This document shows, piece by piece, positions 24,497 through 33,183 of a stretch of DNA of 53,452 bases. The stretch comes from JAWVZS01 sp964507825 (GTDB lineage Archaea > Thermoproteota > Nitrososphaeria > Nitrososphaerales > Nitrosopumilaceae), in contig CAZDQM010000021.1 in NCBI GenBank assembly GCA_964507825.1, forward strand, positions 1-53,452, in the 5' to 3' direction. Each line of letters starts with the position of its first letter. Position 1 is the first letter of the stretch. The translations under genes and the position numbers were made by a program. The notes under the pieces were generated by a model. The model searched no databases. It saw only the letters and a program-made list of their open reading frames with translations, and was not told where the DNA came from.

Positions 24497-26386
24497 ATGG
24501 CAAAAGTAATAGGTATTGATTTAGGAACAAGCAACTCTGCGGCGGCCGCCATGATGGGCGGCAAGCCGACAATCATTCCTGCCGCCGAGGGCGCCACCGT
24601 GGGCGGCAAGGCGTTTCCCTCCGTGGTGGCCTTTTCCAAGGATGGTGATCTGCTAGTGGGCGAGCCTGCACGAAGGCAGGCCGTAACAAATCCGGACAAT
24701 ACCATAATGGCGGCAAAGCGAAAGATGGGAAGCGACTTTCTCTTCAAGATACGTGACAAGGACTACAAGCCGCAGCAGATCTCCGCGTTTATACTGCAAA
24801 AAATCAAAAAGGACGCAGAGGCATTTACCGGGGACAAGGTGGAAAAGGCAGTAATCACCGTACCTGCATATTTTGATGACAATCAAAGGCAGGCGACCAA
24901 AGACGCCGGCACCATTGCCGGGCTTGACGTTGTCAGGATCATTAACGAGCCCACGGCCGCCTCGCTGGCATTCGGCTTAGACAAGGCAAAGCAGGACATG
25001 AAGATACTGGTATTTGATTTTGGCGGGGGAACGCTTGACGTCACCATAATGGAGATGGGCGGCGGCGTCTTTGAAGTAATGAGCACCTCCGGGGATACGC
25101 AGCTTGGCGGGACCGACATGGACAAGGTTCTAGTTGATTATGTTGTAGATGAATTCAGGAAAAAGGAGGGAACGGATCTCTCCTCAGACTCTACTGCAAT
25201 GACAAGGGTAAGGGAGGCGGCAGAAAAGGCCAAGATTGAATTATCTACCGTTATGGAGACCGATATCAACCTGCCGTTTATCGCTAATGATCCGTCGACG
25301 GGTTCAAAAAACCTCGAGCTGCGCCTGACGCGGGCAAAGCTAGAGGATCTTATCAAACCCGTCGTGGACAGATGCAGGTCCTCGATCGACAAGGCGCTCG
25401 CAGACGCAAAGCTGTCGTCATCGGATATCACCAAGATCGTCCTTGTCGGAGGACCAACTAGGATCCCACTGGTCAAGAAATTCGTAAGCGACGCCCTAGG
25501 CAAGGAGGCCGAATCGGGAGTAGATCCGATGGAGGCAGTCGCCATGGGCGCGGCAATCCAGGCTGGAATCATTGCAGGTGACGTTGAGAGTGATATCGTG
25601 CTTTTGGACGTGACCCCGCTCACGCTGGGCATTGAGACCTTGGGCGGGGTACGAGAGCCGCTAATTGAACGAAATACTACTATTCCAACCTCCAAGAGCA
25701 AGACCTTTACGACTGCCGCCGACAACCAGACGGCTGTGACCATACACGTGGTCCAGGGGGAGAGGCCAATGGCATCAGACAATGTCTCGCTTGGAAGCTT
25801 TAATTTGACTGATATACCTCCCGCACCGCGCGGCGTACCGCAAATCGAGGTAAAGTTTGACATTGATGCCAACGGAATAATCAACGTGACTGCCAAGGAT
25901 CTCGGGACCAAAAAGGAGGCAAAGATTACAATAGAGTCCAACACAAAGCTATCTCCAGACGAGATTGAAAAGTTAAAGGAGGACGCCGAAAAGTTTGCCG
26001 ACGAGGACAAGAAAAAGAAAGAGTCAATTGAGCTAAAGAACGAGGCTGAGAGCTACATCTATACCACTGAAAAGCTGATCAACCATGAACTCAAGGACAA
26101 GATATCACAGGAACAGGGAATCAAGGTATCGGATGCCATAAAGGAGGTACGAGAGGCCCTAGACAAGGGTGATGAGATCGGACCAAAACTAGAGTCACTA
26201 AAGGCCCTAGTCAACGAGGTCACAACGGAACTGTACAAGAACATGACTCCTCCGCCCGGTGCGGAGCAGGATACCCAGCAGGATACCCAGCAGGAGCAAC
26301 AAGACACCCCGCAGGAAACCCCGCAGGAGCAACAAGACACCCCGTCCGAATCACAGCAGGATGATTCTACTAACAAGGCAAATTAA
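24497..26386 (+). CDS. dnaK: Hsp70 chaperone DnaK
   Basis: A 629-residue Hsp70. The phosphate-1 motif GIDLGTSNSA is at the N-terminus, phosphate-2 VFDFGGGTLDV near residue 175, and the adenosine motif VLVGGPTRIP near 315. The substrate domain and helical lid follow. The C-terminal tail of about 45 residues is a Gln/Asp/Thr-Pro repeat (QDTQQ, QDTPQ units) without the EEVD motif. Hsp70 is absent from many archaea and is thought to have come from bacteria. Confidence 0.97.
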   Translation: MAKVIGIDLGTSNSAAAAMMGGKPTIIPAAEGATVGGKAFPSVVAFSKDGDLLVGEPARRQAVTNPDNTIMAAKRKMGSDFLFKIRDKDYKPQQISAFILQKIKKDAEAFTGDKVEKAVITVPAYFDDNQRQATKDAGTIAGLDVVRIINEPTAASLAFGLDKAKQDMKILVFDFGGGTLDVTIMEMGGGVFEVMSTSGDTQLGGTDMDKVLVDYVVDEFRKKEGTDLSSDSTAMTRVREAAEKAKIELSTVMETDINLPFIANDPSTGSKNLELRLTRAKLEDLIKPVVDRCRSSIDKALADAKLSSSDITKIVLVGGPTRIPLVKKFVSDALGKEAESGVDPMEAVAMGAAIQAGIIAGDVESDIVLLDVTPLTLGIETLGGVREPLIERNTTIPTSKSKTFTTAADNQTAVTIHVVQGERPMASDNVSLGSFNLTDIPPAPRGVPQIEVKFDIDANGIINVTAKDLGTKKEAKITIESNTKLSPDEIEKLKEDAEKFADEDKKKKESIELKNEAESYIYTTEKLINHELKDKISQEQGIKVSDAIKEVREALDKGDEIGPKLESLKALVNEVTTELYKNMTPPPGAEQDTQQDTQQEQQDTPQETPQEQQDTPSESQQDDSTNKAN

Positions 26387-26412
26387 TGACAGGTTTGTAC
26401 CATTAGGAAGAA

Positions 26413-27495
26413 ATGAGCTCCAAGCGTGACTATTACGAGGTATTGGGGGTCGACAAGTCGGCCTCGGTAGGCGACATTAAATCACAATACAGAAAGCTTG
26501 CATTAAAGTTCCATCCCGACAGGAACAAGTCCGGGGAGGCAGCCGAGCACTTTAAGGAGATTTCCGAGGCGTATGCGGTCCTGTCTGATCCGCAAAAACG
26601 TCAGACATATGATCAATATGGACACCAGGGGATAGATGGCCAGTACAGCCAGCAGGACATCTTCCGTGGGGCCAACTTTAATTTTAACGACCTGTTTGGA
26701 GCCGGGGGCGGATTTGACTCGATCTTTGCGAACCTGTTTGGAGCAGGGGGCGGATTTGGAGGACGCGCCCAGCAACGAGGCTCTAACCTGCTATATGAAA
26801 CCCAGATAACGCTAGAGGATATCCTGCATGGAAAAGAGCTAGATATGGAGGCAACCAAGGAGATCCCGTGCGATACATGCAACGGGGACGGATGCAGGCC
26901 TGGAACATCAAAGGTAAAGTGCTCTACGTGCGGCGGCAACGGCCAAGTCAGCCATAGGCGGAAGATGGGCTTTACCTCCTTTGTAACGGTCGCGCCCTGC
27001 CGGACATGCAGCGGCCAGGGAGCGACGATCACGGATCCGTGCCAGTCCTGTAAGGGTAGCGGCAGGACTAGGGGAAAAAAGCGAATTAGTTTCAAGATTC
27101 CGCCAGGAACACAGACCGGCGATTATACTATTCCCGGTGAGGGCGAGTATGTTCCAGACGGCATGAGCGGGGATCTGGTGGTCAGGGTGAGAGTAATACC
27201 GCATTCCAAATTCAAGTATGATGGCGTGGATCTGTTCTATGACCAGGACATAACCATTGTGGATGCCGCGCTGGGAATGGAGGTGATGGTTCCCACGCTA
27301 GATGGGGATGCGAAGGTCAGTGTTGACGCGGGGACACAGCCCAACTCGATCAAAAAACTAAAGGGCAGAGGCTTGCCGCATCCCAACTCGAGCAGGCGCG
27401 GTGATCTCTTTGTCAGGCTTGTAGTGCATGTGCCAGAGAAGTTGAGCAAGGATCAAAAGAGGCTTTTGCAGGAATTTGAGCGCACGTTTGACTGA
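26413..27495 (+). CDS. dnaJ: Hsp40 co-chaperone DnaJ
   Basis: A full 360-residue type I DnaJ. The J domain has the HPD triad (KFHPDRN), the G/F region contains a short tandem duplication of NLFGAGGGFD-like units, and four CxxCxGxG zinc repeats follow (CDTCNGDGC, CSTCGGNGQ, CRTCSGQGA, CQSCKGSGR). It stimulates DnaK ATPase. A 26-base gap to dnaK supports cotranscription. Confidence 0.97.
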   Translation: MSSKRDYYEVLGVDKSASVGDIKSQYRKLALKFHPDRNKSGEAAEHFKEISEAYAVLSDPQKRQTYDQYGHQGIDGQYSQQDIFRGANFNFNDLFGAGGGFDSIFANLFGAGGGFGGRAQQRGSNLLYETQITLEDILHGKELDMEATKEIPCDTCNGDGCRPGTSKVKCSTCGGNGQVSHRRKMGFTSFVTVAPCRTCSGQGATITDPCQSCKGSGRTRGKKRISFKIPPGTQTGDYTIPGEGEYVPDGMSGDLVVRVRVIPHSKFKYDGVDLFYDQDITIVDAALGMEVMVPTLDGDAKVSVDAGTQPNSIKKLKGRGLPHPNSSRRGDLFVRLVVHVPEKLSKDQKRLLQEFERTFD

Positions 27496-27501
27496 TGATA
27501 C

Positions 27502-28035
27502 ATGAATATAGCCCTTGACGTGGACGGTGTTCTGGCAGATGTAATGCTGTCCTGGATAGAGAAAAGCAACCGGCACCGCGCCCGGATGACCAAGAAACAG
27601 ATCACAAGCTGGGATTTTTGGAGGAATCTTGGCATAAGCAGGAATGATTTTTTCATGGAATTATCAGAATGCTGGAAGGACTGGAAGTCGATTCCACCGA
27701 CGGAAAAGAACCTGTCCAAAAGCACGAAAAAATTATCGGGCATAGGCGGGGTCGACATAGTCACTGCACGGGAGAGATCGACTGGCGGGCATGTGAGGCA
27801 GTGGCTGGCCTTTCACGGTATCACATTTGACAGGTATGTCTCGGTCGCAGAAGGGACACTCAAGGCCGATCTTGATTATGATGTATTCATAGATGACTCC
27901 CCTGTCAACGCCGCCGCCTTTATCCAAAAGAAGAAATCCGTACTATTATACGAGCAACCGTGGAACGCGGACTTTCGGGACAGACGGGCGGTGCGCATAT
28001 CCTCGCTAGAAGAGGCGCTAGAATTGATCAGCTAG
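27502..28035 (+). CDS. HAD-superfamily 5'-nucleotidase-like phosphatase
   Basis: A 177-residue HAD protein. Motif I is DVDGVLADV (Asp nucleophile plus Asp+2), motif II falls in VDIVTARERS, and motif IV is VFIDDSPVN. The size and cap resemble deoxyribonucleotidases of the NT5C type. It starts 6 bases after dnaJ and may be in the same transcript. Substrate not determined by sequence. Confidence 0.85.
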   Translation: MNIALDVDGVLADVMLSWIEKSNRHRARMTKKQITSWDFWRNLGISRNDFFMELSECWKDWKSIPPTEKNLSKSTKKLSGIGGVDIVTARERSTGGHVRQWLAFHGITFDRYVSVAEGTLKADLDYDVFIDDSPVNAAAFIQKKKSVLLYEQPWNADFRDRRAVRISSLEEALELIS

Positions 28036-28196
28036 CCGTTCATTATGCGTATCTCGATCTGATGCCCGTCCCTTACGTGCTGTATGTGGATTGACTTTAA
28101 CAGCTCACCGATCCGGTCCTCGGTGTAAAACTTTTTGTTATACCTGCCTATGACCTTTTTGCAGTTTTTACAGTATATTTCACGGTAATCCAACAT
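28032..28196 (-). CDS. Small CxxC protein (54 aa)
   Basis: A 54-residue frame from ATG 28194-28196 to TAG. It has one CxxC pair (YCKNCKKVIG) near residues 9-12, then a charged region with a GELLKSIHIQHV helix-like segment. One zinc half-site only, so it could bind metal as a dimer. It overlaps the HAD gene end by 4 bases from the opposite strand, a tight packing seen for real genes in this window. No family assigned. Confidence 0.6.
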   Translation of the reverse strand: MLDYREIYCKNCKKVIGRYNKKFYTEDRIGELLKSIHIQHVRDGHQIEIRIMNG

Positions 28197-28420
28197 GCAA
28201 AACTATCACGGCGGCATATTTGTATCCATCACAGGCTAGTGTATGAGTTGAGGTTTCATGCCTTGGCAGGTGCCTCCTTTTCACGTAGAGTATTTTCTTG
28301 TAATGTTTGACCTCCATATTATCCTGTACATGTTTTTAGAATTTGGATGCGCGCGCCAAGATACATAACCGATCACACCAACAACAAAGAAACTTATGCT
28401 AGGTTTTTAATTCGAGGAAT
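28197..28420. other. Intergenic region before tRNA-Leu
   Basis: No gene seen. The last 30 bases include an A/T-rich box (GGTTTTTAATTC, 28402-28413) at the right distance to act as the tRNA promoter. Confidence 0.5.
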
Positions 28421-28505
28421 GCGGGAGTCGCCAAGCCCGGTCAAAGGCGTAAGGTTCAGGTCCTTATCTCTTAGGAGTTCGTGGGTTCAAATCCCATCTC
28501 CCGCA
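28421..28505 (+). tRNA. tRNA-Leu (CAG anticodon)
   Basis: An 85-nt class II tRNA. Acceptor GCGGGAG/CTCCCGC is perfect, the anticodon stem TAAGG/CCTTA holds loop TTCAGGT (anticodon CAG), the long variable arm fits leucine, and the T arm GTGGG-TTCAAAT-CCCAT is intact. CCA is not encoded and no intron is present. Confidence 0.95.
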
Positions 28506-28607
28506 TTATAATTGAGGAAAATGCAAAAGCATGTCTGGTATATTCTTGGTGCACTTGCTGCTGATGCGCGTATCATGATTATGTTGTAATTTGTATGGTA
28601 TATGATA

Positions 28608-29210
28608 TCACAGGAATCTGCCGTATCCAATCACGCCGTTTTCATGCGCGGTGAATTTGGGAGGCTTTATCCATACTAGGCCGTCACTATCCACCTCCAA
28701 GTCTAGCATCGGCAGTACGTTTGATGGCTCGGCCTGGACAGATGCCGGTCCCTGTATTGCCTGCCCGTTTACAGGTTCGTAGGAACTGCCGTGGCACGGA
28801 CAGTCACCCTTGTTCGTCTTGGACGTGCTGTTATCACCATTGTATTTCCACAGGCACCACAGGTGCAGGCAGACCATGCTGTATGCCCTGAATGCGGACG
28901 CGTCATTGTTGCCGCCTCCTAATTGTTCTGGCAACCTGATAAACTGCCACTGCCTGAATGCCTCCCCGTCGAGGACCGAGTCACCCGTTCTAGGATACGT
29001 GATTACCTCAGAAGTGTTTACCGGAAACGTGTGCACGCTTGCTTGCACATTAGTACTTGTCAGGTATACTGGCACCCTTTCGAGTGTGGCGGCGCTTGGG
29101 TTTGGCATAAAGTTTCCAAACGGCACAAAGGGCGCGAATGCCAGTCCTGTACCGGCCGCGGCAAAGAGCTTCAAAAAGTCTCGGCGCGATAGGTTCGAAC
29201 CTCCGTCCAT
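28608..29210 (-). CDS. Rieske [2Fe-2S] protein with Tat signal
   Basis: About 200 residues from ATG 29210. The N-terminus NLSRRDFLKLFAAAG is a twin-arginine signal with a hydrophobic anchor. The cluster motifs are CLHLWC... (C-x-H) and CPCHGSSYEP (C-x2-H), about 20 residues apart. It is likely part of a membrane cytochrome bc-like complex, although no cytochrome b gene is near. A longer TTG/ATG reading from 29264 places residues before the twin-Arg signal and is less likely. Confidence 0.9.
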   Translation of the reverse strand: MDGGSNLSRRDFLKLFAAAGTGLAFAPFVPFGNFMPNPSAATLERVPVYLTSTNVQASVHTFPVNTSEVITYPRTGDSVLDGEAFRQWQFIRLPEQLGGGNNDASAFRAYSMVCLHLWCLWKYNGDNSTSKTNKGDCPCHGSSYEPVNGQAIQGPASVQAEPSNVLPMLDLEVDSDGLVWIKPPKFTAHENGVIGYGRFL

Positions 29211-29374
29211 AATATTGTGATGCGATATTGTTAATTTAAATGTAAAAATACAGACTTGGTACATTTCCGCATTTTGTATCGATTACATGATATCGGACGG
29301 ATTACACGCGCCATTTTGTAGCGATAATACCGATGTACAGTACTATATACCGGTATTGTATTTATCACGCGCGA

Positions 29375-29587
29375 CTATGTTTGACCGGACCGGCCCTTCC
29401 AGATCAGTCCGGCGCATATTGCCGCGATTATGGAAAATGCTGCTATGGAATAGGTGTCTACAACTAACCAGTAATCCTCTTGGTCCAGTATCATGCCTAT
29501 ACTTACTGCAACTGCGCCCACTGCGCCCATGGCTACTAACAGTGCCATCAACCCGCGTACAGAATTCATGATCTGATTCTGCATCAT
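29375..29587 (-). CDS. Small two-helix membrane protein (70 aa)
   Basis: A 70-residue frame with two hydrophobic helices (GLMALLVAMGAVGAVAVSIGMIL and YSIAAFSIIAAICAGLIW) separated by an acidic turn, ending in a short basic tail. The start lies beside a near-palindromic A/T box (29589-29603). No family recognised. Placement next to the Rieske gene might hint at a respiratory role but that is speculation. Confidence 0.6.
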   Translation of the reverse strand: MMQNQIMNSVRGLMALLVAMGAVGAVAVSIGMILDQEDYWLVVDTYSIAAFSIIAAICAGLIWKGRSGQT

Positions 29588-29698
29588 GCGCTTATATTAT
29601 AAGCATTTGGCAAAAACGGGTTTAAAATGGCCGGATGCGGCCCGCTCTCTTCGTGTTTTTATAAACAACTTTAAAAACTATATCTCCCAATACTTTTC

Positions 29699-29950
29699 AT
29701 GGGATTTATTGGGGGCCGGGGTACATCACGCCGACCTGTCAAGGAACTAAAAAAGACTCCAGTCTCCGGTGATGCATACAAGGCATATCAGAAAAAGATC
29801 AAAGAAGCGGCCAAGGACACCTATGTTACGGTAGGTCGTGGAACCAAGACCATTAAATTCAGTGATCTAAAAGAGGGCTCTGGAACACAATCTGCCAAGG
29901 GAAGATATGTTTCAATGGGTCGCGGAACCGGAAGACGAAAGATAGAATAA
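29699..29950 (+). CDS. Small basic protein with three GRGT repeats
   Basis: An 83-residue, strongly basic protein. Three short repeats stand out: GGRGTSRRP near the N-terminus, TVGRGTKTIK in the middle and SMGRGTGRRK at the end. No cysteines or membrane segments. The ATG is probably leaderless, with a TATA-like box (TTTTTATAAAC, 29656-29666) at a fitting distance. Nucleic acid binding is plausible from composition. No family identified. Confidence 0.75.
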   Translation: MGFIGGRGTSRRPVKELKKTPVSGDAYKAYQKKIKEAAKDTYVTVGRGTKTIKFSDLKEGSGTQSAKGRYVSMGRGTGRRKIE

Positions 29951-29971
29951 ATTACCGCCTTTTTTCAATTT

Positions 29972-31867
29972 TTATAATATGTTACGTATCTTTTCACCCA
30001 GTCTTTTGCTGATCTTTTCACCAGAGGCCCTGCCCCTTAGCGACTTCATGGCGATGCCCATCAGCGGGCCCGATGCCCTCTCCCCTTGACTGTTCACAAT
30101 ATCCATGTTCTCATTTACAATCTGCTCTAACATCTCGTCTAATTCTGCATCAGACAGCGTACTGCCCGATGCCTCCCGTATCACCTGTTCTGGATCCTTA
30201 CCAGACATTATTCCATCGATAATCATCTCGACGGACTCTTTTGAGATTACTTTGTCAGATAACAGCGCAAAGATCCGCAAAATGACATCCATTGTCAACC
30301 TTGTCTTGTCGAGTCCCTGGCGCTCCAGATTCGTAATGGTGGAGCATAATGTGGATGCGACAAAATTAGGGGAGCTCTTCGTCGTCTCACAAACCTTTTC
30401 AAAGATTTCTATGTATTCGGAGTCAAAGATCTGACCTGTCAGCTGCGCATTTAGCTTGTATTTCTCCTGAAATTCTCTGACCTCCTCCTCCCACGGCCTC
30501 GGAATGCAATCCTGAGCGTCTGCAAGATCCTTGTTTGATATAGTCACCGGCAGAATATCCGTCTCTGGGTACATCCTAGCGGCGCCGGGCCTAGGCCTTA
30601 GGAATCTAGTCTCCCCGGCCTGGGTTGCCAGCCGGGTATCTGCCGGTATCCCGTGCTTGCCGATGTAAGATATTCTAGAGGCAATCTGCCTGATGATTAC
30701 ATCTATTTTTTCTGCGGGGGCAGCCAGCATCAGAAACGCATCATTATCTGTAGCATTCAGGGCCTGCCTTGCACGGTCCACGTCGGATTCGGTGATCCCA
30801 TAATTTGGCAGTTCGTCGGAATGAAATATCCCTCCGATTCCAAAAAACCGCACTAGTTCTGCAACCTCCCTTCCGAGCCGTATCCCGTCATGCGGGGCAA
30901 AACCAAACATGCCGGCCATGTTTTCAAATGTAGCACCAAAGATCCTCTGTCCATCTGCAACCGCCTTTTGCACAATCTTTGACTCGCAGCATGCCATGAT
31001 ATCGGTAACGTCTACGTAATCTACGTGGTCCGGCCAGCCCCTCTTTTGAAGCTCGCCAGATATCTTTAACAGCCCATGCTGTCTTCTTGCCTCGTATTCG
31101 ACGACCTTTTCTAGCTGGTCTAGCTGCTGTACCCCCTTTACCTCGATGACGGCACCCCCGTCCCTGATTGACACGTTTACGTCCTGGCGGATTGAACCTA
31201 GGCCCCTTCTGACCCTTTTTGTCCCCCTTAAAATGCGCCCAAGCGCCAGTGCAACGTCTCGGACGCGTCCGGGTTCGGCCTCAAATGGCTCCGTGGCTAT
31301 CTCTACAAGCGGGATTCCCAACCTCTCTAGCCCGTATCTCCTAGTCGAACCCTCGTCCCCTAGGTTTTTAGCCGCATCCTCCTCTAAGCAGACCGACTGG
31401 ATTCCAATCCTCATGCCGCATGCCTCATAGTATCCGCCCTGGGAGATTAGCATGGTCCGCTGGAATCCGGAGGTATTTGATCCATCAATAACCGTCTTTC
31501 TCATTGGAAATATCTCCCCGAATACGCTTGATCTTAGCGCGGCAGATATTATCAGGGCGGTTTTTTTTGCATCTGCATCTAGATCATGCGGCGGCTCTTC
31601 ATCTTGCTCTACCAGACAGCTGCTCGCGGGGCTGGCAAGGTACATTATCACGTTTGACTTTGCGCTCTCAAAGAGCGCAGCTGCATCCGTCTTGCCTAGC
31701 TCGCCTCTTGACGCGCGTAACCTTCTCTGGAATTTTATCGTATATTGTTCTGACTCGGCCGGGGGGCAGCCGCAGAACAGCTTTTTATCGGTTGCCAGCT
31801 GCTGGTGTACTTCTAGTCCCACCATCGTGCCAGCATCTTTTATTGAAAACATCGAATCATCCGTCAT
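29972..31867 (-). CDS. gatE: Glu-tRNA(Gln) amidotransferase subunit E
   Basis: A 631-residue GatE, the tRNA-binding and kinase subunit that makes Gln-tRNA(Gln) in archaea. The N-terminal VGLEVHQQLAT, the TSGFQRTMLIS and YPETDILPV segments, the AspRS-type insertion and the C-terminal Yqey/tail region (SERASGPLMGIAMKSLRG-type) are all seen. It overlaps gatD by 4 bases. The matching tRNA-Gln is at 21.5 kb. Confidence 0.96.
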   Translation of the reverse strand: MTDDSMFSIKDAGTMVGLEVHQQLATDKKLFCGCPPAESEQYTIKFQRRLRASRGELGKTDAAALFESAKSNVIMYLASPASSCLVEQDEEPPHDLDADAKKTALIISAALRSSVFGEIFPMRKTVIDGSNTSGFQRTMLISQGGYYEACGMRIGIQSVCLEEDAAKNLGDEGSTRRYGLERLGIPLVEIATEPFEAEPGRVRDVALALGRILRGTKRVRRGLGSIRQDVNVSIRDGGAVIEVKGVQQLDQLEKVVEYEARRQHGLLKISGELQKRGWPDHVDYVDVTDIMACCESKIVQKAVADGQRIFGATFENMAGMFGFAPHDGIRLGREVAELVRFFGIGGIFHSDELPNYGITESDVDRARQALNATDNDAFLMLAAPAEKIDVIIRQIASRISYIGKHGIPADTRLATQAGETRFLRPRPGAARMYPETDILPVTISNKDLADAQDCIPRPWEEEVREFQEKYKLNAQLTGQIFDSEYIEIFEKVCETTKSSPNFVASTLCSTITNLERQGLDKTRLTMDVILRIFALLSDKVISKESVEMIIDGIMSGKDPEQVIREASGSTLSDAELDEMLEQIVNENMDIVNSQGERASGPLMGIAMKSLRGRASGEKISKRLGEKIRNIL

Positions 31868-33153
31868 GAAAACTCTGAGGCCGTCTTATTTAGCATGATG
31901 CTGCGTATTTTATTCCTGTCTTCTGAAATGCCGGCGGCCCACATGGCCTTTGTCAGGGCGGTCTCCGGAATCATGTCCTCAAGCGGCGTTATTCCCAAGT
32001 TAAGCAGGTCCCGGCCGCTCTCATAAACTGTCATCCTGACCCTTCCGTCTATACACTGCGACGTCATTCCCATGAATATTCCCGCTTCACCTGCCTTTTT
32101 TATCGCGGGATAAATCTCCCTGCCAACATGTCCTAGCCCGGTTCCCTCGAAGATTATCGCCTTGTAACCCGAATCAATCATTATATCTAGAATGTCCGGA
32201 TTGAATCCGGGGTGGTATTTTACAAGCGCGACTCTTTGATCAAGTGTTATATTCGGCCGGAACTTGTCGTCTGTAAAAAAGCCGTCACGCATGTTCCTTT
32301 GTATGGTGTCATCGGATACTAGGAACGCAGGGTCGCCGCCGACCGTTTGAAACGCGCCCCTCTTGCTTGTATGACTCTTCCTGACTCGTGTCCCCGCGTG
32401 GCACGCAACCGTCCCATCGTTTTCGTCCCGGTGCATCACTATATAGATGCCGTTGGTTCTACATTGTACGAGAAATCGTGCAGCTCCGAGCAGGTTCGGG
32501 GCCGCATCCGAAGACGCCCTGTCCGAGGATCTTTGCGAACCGACCAGTGCGATAGGTAGCGGGAACCCCGAGAGCGCAAATGAAAGAAATGACGAGGTAT
32601 AATGCATCGTGTCGGTCCCATGCGCCACGATTATTCCGATATACTTTGAAGAGTCAACTGACTCGATGCTCCGGGCAATCTCCAACCAGCGCCCGGGTAC
32701 CATATTTTCCGAGTATTCGGAGAACAGCATACGCGCCTCGATGTTTGCTATCTTGGCAAGCTCTGGCATAGAGTCGTTGAGCTCCTGCGCCGTCAGTGTG
32801 GGCGTGACTGCCCCTGTCCTGTAATCGATCTTGCTGGCAATGGTTCCACCAGTCGACAGCAACAAGATGTCTGGCAGCTCTGGGTTCCTTTGCCGCTCCG
32901 GCACATCCTGAACAGAGTCCTCTTGTCCTGCCGGAATCTTTTGTACATCTTTTATCTTTTCTAGTTCTATCCCAACATTGTACCCGCTGTCTAGCTTGAG
33001 TACTAGATGCCTGTCGTCGGCATGCTCGTACCGCGGCATTACAATCCCGGCATATGTGAGTCCTGCTGAGATCCTTACGGAATCGCCCACTACTATATCA
33101 TACTTTTTGAGAAAATCAAGTGATTTTCCAAAATAGCCCCTAAATTCCGACAT
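31864..33153 (-). CDS. gatD: Glu-tRNA(Gln) amidotransferase subunit D
   Basis: A 429-residue GatD, an L-asparaginase-type glutaminase supplying ammonia to GatE. Catalytic threonines lie in LLSTGGTIASKIDY and VAHGTDTMHYTSSF, and EGTGLGHVG is conserved. The N-terminal 90 residues form the GatD-specific beta-barrel. It precedes gatE in one operon. Confidence 0.95.
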   Translation of the reverse strand: MSEFRGYFGKSLDFLKKYDIVVGDSVRISAGLTYAGIVMPRYEHADDRHLVLKLDSGYNVGIELEKIKDVQKIPAGQEDSVQDVPERQRNPELPDILLLSTGGTIASKIDYRTGAVTPTLTAQELNDSMPELAKIANIEARMLFSEYSENMVPGRWLEIARSIESVDSSKYIGIIVAHGTDTMHYTSSFLSFALSGFPLPIALVGSQRSSDRASSDAAPNLLGAARFLVQCRTNGIYIVMHRDENDGTVACHAGTRVRKSHTSKRGAFQTVGGDPAFLVSDDTIQRNMRDGFFTDDKFRPNITLDQRVALVKYHPGFNPDILDIMIDSGYKAIIFEGTGLGHVGREIYPAIKKAGEAGIFMGMTSQCIDGRVRMTVYESGRDLLNLGITPLEDMIPETALTKAMWAAGISEDRNKIRSIMLNKTASEFS

Positions 33154-33183
33154 TGTGGTTTATTGCGGCTTATTTTATAAAAA

